Below, piece by piece: positions 1-9,900 of a stretch of DNA of 64,000 nt (within the stretch, counting starts at the first letter, position 1; each line of letters starts with the position of its first letter). The notes beneath the pieces were generated by a model. That model ran no database searches. It was not told where the DNA came from and worked only from the letters and a program-made list of their open reading frames with translations. This stretch comes from a virus: the IMG/VR virus record IMGVR_UViG_3300032242_001192, positions 1 to 64,000 of that record. One strand, 5' to 3'. Made by a program: the position numbers and the translations under genes.

Positions 1-519
1 AATTGTGATATATGTAATAAGTTTAATAATAGCTTTCCAAGATCATTTAAGTTATCTAAAAACTTTACTCTCGGACAATTATTGGTTGGTAAGTTTGGCG
101 TTAGTTTACAAGCTCAACGAGGATTACAGGAAAAAGATATTGTATGTAACTTAATTCAATTAGCAGAAAATTGCCTTGAACCTATACGTGCAAAATATCC
201 CGATATGCAAATTAGCAGCGGTTTTAGAGTGGGAACAAATTCTAGTGATCATAATATAGGGGGTGCTGCAGACATTGTTTTTCCCAATAGAAGCGTAAGT
301 TCTGTGAAAGATATTGCAGCATGGATAGTGGATAATGTACCTCATCGTCAGTGTTTACTAGAGTATGAAACATACGCAGGAACAGATAAAATTAGAGTAG
401 TTTGGATACACATAGCATTCTTATCTAGAAACGGATATCTAGTAGAATCTAGTTTCCCTCCAGTACAGACATTTGTAAATCACCAAGCAAAGTATAGTAA
501 ATTGGTAAATCTAGCATAA
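1..519 (+). CDS. 5: Baseplate hub protein gp5-like, C-terminal M15 peptidase domain (5' truncated)
   Basis: The reading frame is open to the first base of the window, so the gene begins upstream and only the C-terminal ~172 residues are present; a TTG at base 82 is not needed as a start. The segment carries the signature of M15 zinc D,D-/L,D-carboxypeptidases: SDHNIGGAAD (base 244 onward; His and Asp as zinc ligands in the family) followed by a final histidine in VWIHIAF. This fold cleaves peptidoglycan cross-bridges. Its position directly before genes 25 and 6 matches the baseplate hub/tail lysozyme gene 5 of T4-like phages, where marine members often carry a peptidase in place of the T4 lysozyme domain. 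The M15 call is firm from the motifs; the gp5 assignment rests on synteny because the hub domains lie outside the window. Confidence 0.75.
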   Translation, partial: NCDICNKFNNSFPRSFKLSKNFTLGQLLVGKFGVSLQAQRGLQEKDIVCNLIQLAENCLEPIRAKYPDMQISSGFRVGTNSSDHNIGGAADIVFPNRSVSSVKDIAAWIVDNVPHRQCLLEYETYAGTDKIRVVWIHIAFLSRNGYLVESSFPPVQTFVNHQAKYSKLVNLA

Positions 520-531
520 TAAATATCAATT

Positions 532-930
532 ATGGCCCTAACAAAATCAGTTAAACAATTTGTAGATTTGGATTTATCGTTTAAAGTAAATCCTTTTACA
601 AAAGATCTTTATCTAAAAACAGATGAGGATGCAATAAAAACCGCCCTAAAAAATTTAATAAAAACTAAAAATTTTGAGCGCGCCTTTCATCCCGAAATAG
701 GTACTCAGGCACATACATTATTATTCGAACCATTTGGTGCCGCGGTCAATGTTGCTATGAAAAGAACCATTGAAGATACTATTAATACATATGAACCTAG
801 AGTAAGGTTAGTGGATGTTGCAGTAACAGAATCCTCTGATACAAATGAACTTATTGTTACGATTAATTTTACCTTAAAGAATTCGGATAGACCCCTAACA
901 ATTACAACTTTACTAAGTAGAGTACGATAA
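532..930 (+). CDS. 25: Baseplate wedge subunit gp25
   Basis: A 132-residue protein of the gp25/GPW family, a small baseplate wedge component whose fold resembles the T4 lysozyme-like gp25 of type VI secretion and contractile tails. Visible family features are the central NFERAFHPEIGTQ stretch (about residues 47-60), corresponding to the conserved turn that closes the wedge around the tube, and the following helix ending in EPRVRLVDV, as in gp25 proteins. Length is normal for the family (T4 gp25 has 132 residues). It lies 12 bases after the gene 5-like protein and its stop overlaps the start of gene 6 (TAATG), so the wedge genes are probably translated together. Confidence 0.93.
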   Translation: MALTKSVKQFVDLDLSFKVNPFTKDLYLKTDEDAIKTALKNLIKTKNFERAFHPEIGTQAHTLLFEPFGAAVNVAMKRTIEDTINTYEPRVRLVDVAVTESSDTNELIVTINFTLKNSDRPLTITTLLSRVR

Positions 931-2771
931 TGGCAAATTACAGATTAGCAGAATTAGACTTTGATGATATTAAAGTCAACCTAAAACAATTTCTAACAAA
1001 TTATAGAGATGCAGATAATAATCTAATTTTTAAAGATTATGATTTTGACGCATCTAGTTTATCTATACTACTAGATATACTATCGTATAATACTCATTAT
1101 AATGCATACTATGCTAACATGGTTGCGAATGAGATGTTTTTGGATTCTGCAGTTAAAAAATCATCAGCAATTTCTTTAGCAAAACATTTAGGTTATACAC
1201 CGTTATCCTACAGAAGTGCAAAGGCTAAACTTAGTTTTGTAGTACCGAATCCAATAGATTCTCCTCCAACATTGACATTGCCAAAATTTTCTCCATTCAC
1301 AACGTCAATTAATAATATCAATTATTCTTTTTGTAACTTAGATCCTGTAACAATTAAACCTGTCAATGGCGTTTATTTATTCTCAGATGTTTCTATCGTT
1401 GAAGGATCTCCACTTTCATATACCTATAGAGTAGATGTATCAGGTCCAGATGAAAGATATATTATACCCAATTTAAATATCGATACTACAACCATTAGAG
1501 TAACAGTTCAAAATTCATATTCAGATTTAACTACTGTCACATATACTCAAGCAGGCGGACTTGAAGCAGTTAACCCATTATCCCAAGTATATTATTTAGA
1601 ACAAAATCCAACAGGATATTATGAAATATTTTTCGGGGACGACACAATAGGTAAAAGACTAAAACCCGGTAATCTTGTTAAGATTGAATATTTGATAAGT
1701 AATGGTACAGCCTGTAATGTATCAAATAACATAGAACAAAATTTTTCATTGGGTATTACTATAGGCGGTGTACAAGTAGGAAGTTCTATTCTAGCAACAC
1801 AAAATTCGTCGGGTGGAAATAACGGCGATACAATAGAACAAATTAAATTTAAGGCACCTAGATTTTTATCATCGTTTAATCGTGCAGTGACTGCAAATGA
1901 TTATAAGGCAATTATTGAATCTAATTATCCATTGGTAGAATCCATAGCTGTTTGGGGCGGGGAAGATAATGTGCCACCCAAATATGGAAAAGTTATTATA
2001 TCATTAAAACCATATGCGGGATATACAATTAATACTGAAATTAAAAATAGAATTAAACAGGATATTCTTCAAGACAAAAAGATGATGACAGTTATACCAG
2101 AATTTGTCGATCCTAATTATTTGTATATTTCATTAGATACCAAAGTAAAATTTGATCCTAAGAATTCAAGATATAATGCAAATGAAATTGCTACATTGGT
2201 TAAGGCAAAAATTAATGATTACTTTAGTACAGACTTACAAAAGTTTAATCAAAGTTTCATATATTCTAAGTTATCTAAAAATATAGATTTAGTAGATTCT
2301 TCAATTATAGGTAATATAACTAATTTTAAAATACAAAAACGAATAGCACCAACTGTTGGAACTACAAACATATATACTGGAACTAATGCTATACAATTTG
2401 CAAATCCTTTAATGTCGGGTAGTATTATATCTACTGCATTTTATTATCGAGTAAATACAGATATAAAAACCGTATATTTAAAAGATATGATAACCACAGA
2501 TAATACAAGTACCTTAAATCTATATGATTTTTATACCGATTCTTTAGTGTCAAAAAATATAGGTACTGTTGACTATATGTCAGGCATATTAAAAATACCC
2601 ACATTAAAAGTAGCAGGATATATAGAAAACAATACAGATATACGAATATATGCAAAAATAGAAGAATTAGATATCAATGCATCTAAGGATTTGATATTGG
2701 TTATAGATGACGGAACCTTGGATACTACATCTAAGAAAATATCCGGATTAGTTGTTACGGTAACAGTGTAA
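930..2771 (+). CDS. 6: Baseplate wedge subunit gp6
   Basis: A 613-residue homologue of T4 gp6, the wedge protein that dimerises to form the inner baseplate ring (gpJ-like family in other contractile tails). The N-terminal DFDASSLSILLDILSYNTHY (around residues 40-60) and NEMFLDSAVKKSSAISLAKH segments are the characteristic start of gp6/gpJ proteins, and FFGDDTIGKRLKPGNLVKIEY (about 233-253, given here in shortened sense) is the conserved core beta region. RFLSSFNRAVTANDYKAI near residue 310 is another family hallmark. Length is close to T4 gp6 (660). It begins on the TAATG overlap with gene 25 and is followed after one base by the next structural gene. Confidence 0.93.
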   Translation: MANYRLAELDFDDIKVNLKQFLTNYRDADNNLIFKDYDFDASSLSILLDILSYNTHYNAYYANMVANEMFLDSAVKKSSAISLAKHLGYTPLSYRSAKAKLSFVVPNPIDSPPTLTLPKFSPFTTSINNINYSFCNLDPVTIKPVNGVYLFSDVSIVEGSPLSYTYRVDVSGPDERYIIPNLNIDTTTIRVTVQNSYSDLTTVTYTQAGGLEAVNPLSQVYYLEQNPTGYYEIFFGDDTIGKRLKPGNLVKIEYLISNGTACNVSNNIEQNFSLGITIGGVQVGSSILATQNSSGGNNGDTIEQIKFKAPRFLSSFNRAVTANDYKAIIESNYPLVESIAVWGGEDNVPPKYGKVIISLKPYAGYTINTEIKNRIKQDILQDKKMMTVIPEFVDPNYLYISLDTKVKFDPKNSRYNANEIATLVKAKINDYFSTDLQKFNQSFIYSKLSKNIDLVDSSIIGNITNFKIQKRIAPTVGTTNIYTGTNAIQFANPLMSGSIISTAFYYRVNTDIKTVYLKDMITTDNTSTLNLYDFYTDSLVSKNIGTVDYMSGILKIPTLKVAGYIENNTDIRIYAKIEELDINASKDLILVIDDGTLDTTSKKISGLVVTVTV

Positions 2772-2772
2772 T

Positions 2773-4149
2773 ATGATAGAAGACGTATTTGTCCCACAAA
2801 AATTATTGGGACCGTTAAAAAAATATGGAGTATCGAAACCTGATACTTACGTAGGAAATTTGGAGGGTTGGTTTTATCCTCTATTTACTACACGCTCCGA
2901 AGCGATACAGGATGATCTCGATAGAGGCGGTAGGGGTATCTATCGAGTTCTTACCTTTTATAGTACAGTTGGAGAATTTTATATTCCCGATAGTTATCAG
3001 AATATTGCAAAAAATAAAGATCCTATCATCTATACCTTATACAATGGTGATGGTGCAGAAAATCCATTCAAAAGAATACAAAATAAACTATCTATTCTAG
3101 TACCGAATCAATTTCCAGAATTCGTACAAGAAGAATATGAGATGTTTGTTACTTTTATAAAAGCATATTATGAGTTTTTAGAACAAGATTATCAGGCACA
3201 AGAAGTACTACAGGATATTACAAAGTATGCAGACATAGATACTACTGCAGAAGAAATGATTGAAAGATTTATTAGTAACTATGCTAACGATTTATCCAAA
3301 TCTAAAATTTCTAATAATCGATTACTTGTAAAAAAGATAAGAGAAATTTATAGTAAAAAGGGAACAGAACCATCTTATAGAATGTTATTCAATATTCTAT
3401 ATAAAGAATCCATAGATTTTTTCTATCCATATGATATTGTATTAAAATCGTCGGACGGTAAATGGACTATACCTGAGGCATTGAGAGTAAAACAATTATC
3501 TGTTCAACAAAATTTATTTGATTTTGAAAATACTATGGTAATGGGATCTACATCAAACGCATCTGCAGTTGTAAGTAAAGTTATTAAAATAGATTTGTCA
3601 GGCAATGATGTGTATGAATTAACATTAGAGCCAGGAAGTATACGAGGTGAATTTTTAAACGAAGAGATTGTGTATGCAACTAAAGTAGTTACATTAAGCA
3701 CAGGCGAAAGAGTTACATCGCAAATAAACGCAAAAACATATTCTGTACTTAGTAGAGTAAAGATTAAGGATGGTGGATTGGGATATGCTAAAGGCACAAA
3801 TTTAAAAGTAACAGACGAAACCGGAATTCTAGCCAGAGCAAAAATTAAAGAAGTTAATAGATACGGATCAATAACTAATATTGAAGTATTAGAGTCTGGG
3901 TTAAATTACTCCGCAAATACTATTATAGATCCTGGTTATCCCACTGTTCCTCTTTTTGGTAAATATGAAATTAAAAAGGGACAAGTCACTGTTACCTTTC
4001 CTTTACCTCATGCAGTAGTAAAAGGAAAAAATATTAGAATAAATTATACAGGCAATATATTCAGTCCTGTAGATAATACTTCTCATACTGCGGTAGTAAC
4101 ATCTATACCAGATGCCAAATCGATTAGATTTAAATATCCAGGATTCTAA
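2773..4149 (+). CDS. Putative baseplate wedge protein (marine T4-like, gp7-region)
   Basis: A 458-residue protein between genes 6 and 8, the place of gene 7 in T4. Two stretches are familiar from large baseplate proteins of marine T4-like phages: FPEFVQEEYEMFVTFIKAYY (about residues 115-134) and the KKGTEPSYRMLFNILYKE segment near 195-212, followed by a YPYDIVLKSSDGKW motif. The C-terminal third is beta-rich with repeated GGLGYAKGTNLKV and SGLNYSANT units. In related phages, as I recall, such an N-terminal part belongs to one longer protein whose end resembles the C-terminus of the next gene here, so the two adjacent genes may be a split version. Start is ATG one base after the gp6 stop. Virion role is well supported by context; the exact T4 counterpart is not. 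Confidence 0.7.
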   Translation: MIEDVFVPQKLLGPLKKYGVSKPDTYVGNLEGWFYPLFTTRSEAIQDDLDRGGRGIYRVLTFYSTVGEFYIPDSYQNIAKNKDPIIYTLYNGDGAENPFKRIQNKLSILVPNQFPEFVQEEYEMFVTFIKAYYEFLEQDYQAQEVLQDITKYADIDTTAEEMIERFISNYANDLSKSKISNNRLLVKKIREIYSKKGTEPSYRMLFNILYKESIDFFYPYDIVLKSSDGKWTIPEALRVKQLSVQQNLFDFENTMVMGSTSNASAVVSKVIKIDLSGNDVYELTLEPGSIRGEFLNEEIVYATKVVTLSTGERVTSQINAKTYSVLSRVKIKDGGLGYAKGTNLKVTDETGILARAKIKEVNRYGSITNIEVLESGLNYSANTIIDPGYPTVPLFGKYEIKKGQVTVTFPLPHAVVKGKNIRINYTGNIFSPVDNTSHTAVVTSIPDAKSIRFKYPGF

Positions 4150-5634
4150 ATGGCAGCAACATATATTTTATCAACACCTAGTGCGTATGTCAACGAAGGC
4201 GATACGATAACTATTAACTTAAATACTACAAATGTTGCCGATGGTACTCGTGTTCCTTTTGCCATTACGGGAACAGGTATAACAAGTCAAGATTTTGTAA
4301 GCAATCCTTCTCTTATAGGAAACTTTGTTGTATATGGAGGATTGGCTTCAATATCATTTGTAGCAAAAAATGATCTTTTAACTGAATATGACGAAACAAT
4401 GGTTTTGACATTGACAGGCACAGGAAACTATGAACGCATAACTGTAACGATTCAAGATACTTCAAGAACTGTAGTAACATCGATTGTTAACTTTTCGATA
4501 ACTGCAAATCCGCCCATTATAAATGAAGGGCAGTATGCGACCTTCAATTTAACTGCTACCGGATTAACTCCAGGAACGGTTGTTCCATATAGATTATTGG
4601 GAGTAAGTCAAGATAGACTTGGCTATGGAAACGTAACAGGATTATTAACTTTTACTGCATCAAATGTTGTTGGTACTACAGCAACTACTATTTCGTTTCC
4701 GATATTGCAAGATCAAAAAACTCAAGGGCTTTCCTCAGCTGTTTTAGTTTTACAACCAGATTTTGCTTATTCTTTAATTGTATCTGGTTCTGTTACTATT
4801 AATGATACTTCCGTAAACATAGTACCTACATATACTTTGACACCAAATAAAGGTGATGTAAGGGAAGGCGAAAGTGTTACAATAACACTTACAACATATA
4901 ATATACCAGATGGCGATGTATATCCATACCAAATAGTTCCATATCCTACGGAAAAGTATCCTGAGATTGTAGATATAAGTAGATTCAATAATCTAACATC
5001 ATTGGATGGAAAATTTCCACCAATAGTAAATAATACTGCAAGTATTACTTTATCTGTAAGAGATAACTTTATTTTTAATCAACCTACATATTTCTATATA
5101 AGTTTACCTGAGCAAGCAGTAACAGGTCCTTTAATACGAATTTTGGATTCAGGAAATACATTCCTATCGTCCGCCGCAACTTCTGGAAATGCATATGTTT
5201 CATTTTTAGACAAAGCAGACCTTGTTTCTAATATAGGTGGTATTACTATAAAAAATGGATATTGGAAAGACACATCTGGTCAATTATCTGAAAGTATATT
5301 TTTACAGGGAAAAACACCTTTCGCACCTGAAGGATCTGCCGCATATTATCAACCATTTTCATATGTAATTAGGTCTTCTAAATCTATAGAGGAATGGGGA
5401 GATGCAATAAAAACAATGCTACACCCCGCAGGACTTAGTATTTTTAGTGAAATAAATAATGAGACATTGCCGTCTAGCACTCCTAAGATTGTAACTGCTG
5501 CTACAAATGATGCAGAAATACAAACATTTGCTGTTATAACTGCAGATATTTCTAAATTGGATGCAAGTGAAACAGCAACACCAAATATACCCGAGCTAAA
5601 AGTAGATGCAGTATCAGCATTGTATAACCTATAA
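4150..5634 (+). CDS. Structural protein with Calx-beta-like repeats and baseplate-type C-terminus
   Basis: A 494-residue protein starting immediately after the preceding stop codon (TAA-ATG, no gap). Three Calx-beta/immunoglobulin-like repeats are visible, each opening with an (V/I)(N/R)EG turn: VNEGDTITINLNTTN (residue ~15), INEGQYATFNLTATG (~124) and VREGESVTITLTTYN (~237). The C-terminal part contains YYQPFSYVIRSSKSIEEW and MLHPAGLSIFSEI (about 398-437), a pattern I associate with the ends of marine T4-like baseplate wedge proteins. The repeats suggest an extended arm that could bind surfaces or other baseplate parts; that is inference. No T4 gene is directly equivalent. Confidence 0.65.
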   Translation: MAATYILSTPSAYVNEGDTITINLNTTNVADGTRVPFAITGTGITSQDFVSNPSLIGNFVVYGGLASISFVAKNDLLTEYDETMVLTLTGTGNYERITVTIQDTSRTVVTSIVNFSITANPPIINEGQYATFNLTATGLTPGTVVPYRLLGVSQDRLGYGNVTGLLTFTASNVVGTTATTISFPILQDQKTQGLSSAVLVLQPDFAYSLIVSGSVTINDTSVNIVPTYTLTPNKGDVREGESVTITLTTYNIPDGDVYPYQIVPYPTEKYPEIVDISRFNNLTSLDGKFPPIVNNTASITLSVRDNFIFNQPTYFYISLPEQAVTGPLIRILDSGNTFLSSAATSGNAYVSFLDKADLVSNIGGITIKNGYWKDTSGQLSESIFLQGKTPFAPEGSAAYYQPFSYVIRSSKSIEEWGDAIKTMLHPAGLSIFSEINNETLPSSTPKIVTAATNDAEIQTFAVITADISKLDASETATPNIPELKVDAVSALYNL

Positions 5635-5644
5635 TAAATAATAA

Positions 5645-6943
5645 ATGCCGAATATAGTAACCAACAAATTCAAATTAGTTAACGCAAAAAACTTTCTCGA
5701 TAGTTTTAATTCTACGAGTAATGTTTCTTTGTATATGTTTTTATCTAAACCTGGTCCTTGGAATGTAAATGAAGACGTTCCTATCCCAATGGATAATTTG
5801 CAATTAGAACCTAGCATTTGGGATAATATTGTTAGTTTGAAACAAATCACATCTGGTAATATGGTAAACGTTGTTAAACGTATTGATTGGGAATTTAAAA
5901 CTGTATATGCAGAATATTCTCACGATGATGAAAATTTATTGGGAAAAAATTTCTATGTTGTGAACAAGGATCTAGATGTATATAAGTGCATAGACAATGC
6001 GGGCGGATCTGAATCTACAGCACAACCCAGCGGACAAAGTTTAAATATATTTAAAACTTCTGATAATTATAAATGGAAATATCTGTATACAATTTCCACG
6101 TCTGATAAATTAAAATTTTTAACTCCTAATTGGATGCCTGTTAGAAAAAATGATAGTGTAGCATCGGTTGCTGTACCTGGCGGAATTGAAAATATTAAAA
6201 TTTATAATGGTGGTACTAATTATTCTGTATTTACAGATGTTATTATTGAGGGCAATGGTGCAAATGCAGATATAACAGCAAGACAAAACTTGGGAGTTTT
6301 ATATGATTTTTCATATAATAATCCTGGACGTAATTATAGTTTTGTTTCTGCAAAATTAAATGATACTCAGAATTCTGGAAGAGCAGGAAACATAAAAGCA
6401 ATTATTAGTCCTGCGTTAGGACATGGTGCTGATCCTATTTTAGAATTAGGTGCGCATTTTGTTATGCTAAATGTTAAAACAGAATACAATGAAGGATATG
6501 GAGATTTCCCCGCAGGGTTTACATTTAGACAATTAGGTCTAGTAAAAAATCCTAAGAATGTTTATAACACCAATGCAAATACAGCAACATTGAGTGGTCT
6601 AGCAGGTTTAAGACTTACTTCAATAAATGGTAGTTTTTCTAATAATGAATTTTTAGAAGGTCAAAATACAAATGCAAATGCGTATGTAGTCACTTCTAAT
6701 GTTGTTTCTGGTAATGGATACTTAAAATATATACAATCTTTTGATTTGACAAGCAATTATAAAAAATTTAGTATAGGCGAAACTGTACTAGGCAAAACTT
6801 CTGGCGCAACGGCGGTCGTTGCAAATACAATCGTAGCAGAAGTAATAAAAAATACCGGCGATATAATCTATGTGGAAAATAAACCCCCGTTAACTAGATT
6901 AATAAACCAAACAGACAATCTACATCTTGTATTAGAATTTTAA
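5645..6943 (+). CDS. 8: Baseplate wedge subunit gp8
   Basis: A 432-residue homologue of T4 gp8, the wedge protein that sits on the outer part of the baseplate and links gp7 with gp10. Recognisable features are the N-terminal TNKFKLVNAKNFLDSFN start (T4: TSKFRTEKMLNFYNS), a central NVVKRIDWEFKTVYAEYS segment matching the gp8 R-x-DW motif, YKWKYLYTIS near residue 147, and the C-terminal IIYVENKPPLTRLINQTD, which aligns with the T4 gp8 end (YMENRPPI...DQTE). It is about 100 residues longer than T4 gp8, mostly from a beta-rich insertion around residues 180-370. It starts 10 bases after the previous gene. Confidence 0.9.
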   Translation: MPNIVTNKFKLVNAKNFLDSFNSTSNVSLYMFLSKPGPWNVNEDVPIPMDNLQLEPSIWDNIVSLKQITSGNMVNVVKRIDWEFKTVYAEYSHDDENLLGKNFYVVNKDLDVYKCIDNAGGSESTAQPSGQSLNIFKTSDNYKWKYLYTISTSDKLKFLTPNWMPVRKNDSVASVAVPGGIENIKIYNGGTNYSVFTDVIIEGNGANADITARQNLGVLYDFSYNNPGRNYSFVSAKLNDTQNSGRAGNIKAIISPALGHGADPILELGAHFVMLNVKTEYNEGYGDFPAGFTFRQLGLVKNPKNVYNTNANTATLSGLAGLRLTSINGSFSNNEFLEGQNTNANAYVVTSNVVSGNGYLKYIQSFDLTSNYKKFSIGETVLGKTSGATAVVANTIVAEVIKNTGDIIYVENKPPLTRLINQTDNLHLVLEF

Positions 6944-6952
6944 GGAAAAGAT

Positions 6953-9900
6953 ATGGCGGATTTAACAAGTGTTTCACCTTACTTTGATGACTTTGACGCA
7001 ACCAAAAATTACGTTAAGGTATTGTTCAAGCCAGGTGTTGCAGTACAATCTAGAGAATTGACGCAATCTCAAAGTATATTACAAAATCAAATAAAGCAAG
7101 TTGGGGATTTTCTATTTACAGATTCTGATAAAGTTTTAGGTCCTAAACCTATAGTAAATCTCAATGTAAGAAACATTAGATTAAATTCTTTGGATAATAG
7201 AGGCGTTCCAATAAATGTAAATGATTTTCTAGGTACATATGTAACAGGCGGAACAACTAAGAATTTGATTGGATATGTAGAATTTGTATATTCTGCAGAT
7301 GATCCTAATTTAGGAGATCCTCCATCTATAGTAATATCTTTAAAGAAATTCAATTCTACAAATAATGGAATGTTTGGTGCATCTGATGCTGAGGATTTAT
7401 ATTTTTATACAGATTACACTGATGCATTAAATGAGGCAACACCTAACTTTAAAGCAAGAACAACTACAGATATTACAAAGAATGCAATATCTACAATATC
7501 ACCATATTCTAGATCTATAACATTTACTAATCCAACTACATTAATTTCAGTTGGGGATTTAGTTGTTCATCCGTTATTAACTACTCCTTTATATGTGACG
7601 GAAATAGTTAATACTTTAGAAGTGCTTGTTAATAATGAACCAGGTGTTGTAATTGGGGGAGAGACAGTTTCATTTGTAACTAAAGCATGCAATCCAACTT
7701 CCATTGTTACACAAGACATTGCTACATTTTATAAGTACGGTTACTTTGTACAAAATACTTTATCTAAAATTGTACCCGATAAAACAACCGCATACCCTAC
7801 AAAATTAATAGCATTTTTATCTAATCAACAAATTATTACTAGTGAAGATGATCCTTCGTTGTTAGATCCCGCTTTTGAAAGTTCTAATTATTTTGCATCA
7901 GGTGCAGATAGATTAAAAATAGAACTGTCCTTAGCAAGTATAGATATACAAAAGAAAAGTATAACTGATTATATAAACACAGGAAATACAACGGGCAAGG
8001 ATATAATTCCTTTACTTAATTTTAATCGAGGGGATATAGAATATCTAAGAGAACTGTCCGTAGATAGTAATCTCGAGAAAAAACTTGCAGAAAGAACATA
8101 TGATCAATCTGGTAGTTATGTTGTAGATCAATTTCATATTACTCCAGGAATAACATATTCTAATAATCCAAATTTACAGTTTAAAATAGGACCAGGTAAA
8201 GCTTATGTGGGCGGATATCCAGTAAAAACAGTAGGAACTACTAATTTTGCTATACCTAAATCTAATAAAACAGAAACGAAAGTTGGATATAATATTAATA
8301 CATTTCAAGGAAATTATTTAAAAGTTTCTAATGTAAAGTATCTTTTAGTTCCTCCGCAAACAACAAATGCAAGTTATAGTTTTTTAGAATTACATAACGT
8401 TAGAAATCCTGCAAATGCAACTACAAGAGTAGGAACAGTCAGTTTTAAAGATTTAGAATATGACACATCTTTGGGGCAGGATACTATATTCAAATTCTTT
8501 TATAACTATTATGCGCCTGTAGCTGAAGCTCCAGCATCTTGGTCTGCATGGTCAACAAAATATAATATACCTTCGGACGAAGGACAATATATTGCAAACG
8601 CATTATACACAAATAATGATTTATTAGGTAACTATGGTACAGCTAGCACACCTCACTATGGTTTATTCAGAGAACCAGATGTTGCAGGAGTAGCTTTTTG
8701 GTGGAGCTATTGGAATTCTAATGGAAGAGATATTGCAAAAGTAAAAGAAGCATTTGCAATTACTGCGGAAAAGAGTAGTACAAGTGATTCCGCAAGAGTT
8801 TTATCAAATACTAAATCATATCTTCAAGTCATAAACAATAGCCCATTTATAGATGGGTTATTGAATGTACAACAGGTAAAAAGTATTGTGGGTGTTGCAA
8901 ATGAACTTACTAGTCAAGGTACATCTGCGACTTATGGTTCTCCATTCTTTTATGCGGATATAGCAGATCCTGCAGGTTTAGATAGTTCTAATAACATTAA
9001 AATATTTGATCCAATATCTGCGGATAAATTAGTATATGATATAAACAAAAAATATGTAACTACATTACGAAATATTAGAACACAATATAATAAAGTTTAT
9101 AATAACGCGATATTTGCAGGTGGAACTTATAGTAAAACACTTTCATTACCAGAAACACTTGCGGTAGGAGATGGAACTATTCCCTCAAGCACAGCAAGAT
9201 CAAATTTCGTTGTATTAGTTAAATCCGGGGCAACATCAAATGTCAAATTAGGAGCATTTAACTTTGAAAGAGGATCTGTAGTAGTTACAGGATCGGGAGC
9301 AACAGTTTCATTTGATTTAGGCGATCCTTCATTTACTGGGGTAGCAGATATCCTATTAAAAATACAAAATGATAATACTCAAATTAGAACAAAAACTTTA
9401 GTTCAAAATGCAATAGTTAATATAGAAGTAAATGCAGCCGAAAAAGAATATAGTTTAGGTATAGCAGACATATATCGTTTTGGAGGAATTTATAAATTAT
9501 CAAATATTGCAAAATATAGAGGTACCTGGTCTTCTGGAACAAATTATAGTTATGAAGATGTAGTGTTAAATTATGGATACATGTATAAATCAATTTATCC
9601 GTCTTCCAATGTTTCAGTGTATAATGCAAACGTATGGTCTCCAATTCCAGCATTATCTTCAAATAATTATGTTTTAAATGATGGCCAAAGAGATAATTTT
9701 TATGATCATGCTTCTATAAAGTATATAGGCGGTACTTCAAGTATACCTGGAAATGTATTAGTAACATTTTCATATTTTAATCATACAGGCGAAGGGCCTT
9801 TAACTGCAGAATCTTATAGTGCAAATTTATACTCAGCAATACCTACATATAAATCTGTTACTGATAGTAGAGAATATAGTTTAAGAGATTCTATAGATTT

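Noticed and set aside
518-525. AATAAATA before gene 25 as a late promoter
   Set aside because: It is only a few bases from the ATG, too close for a transcript with a ribosome site.
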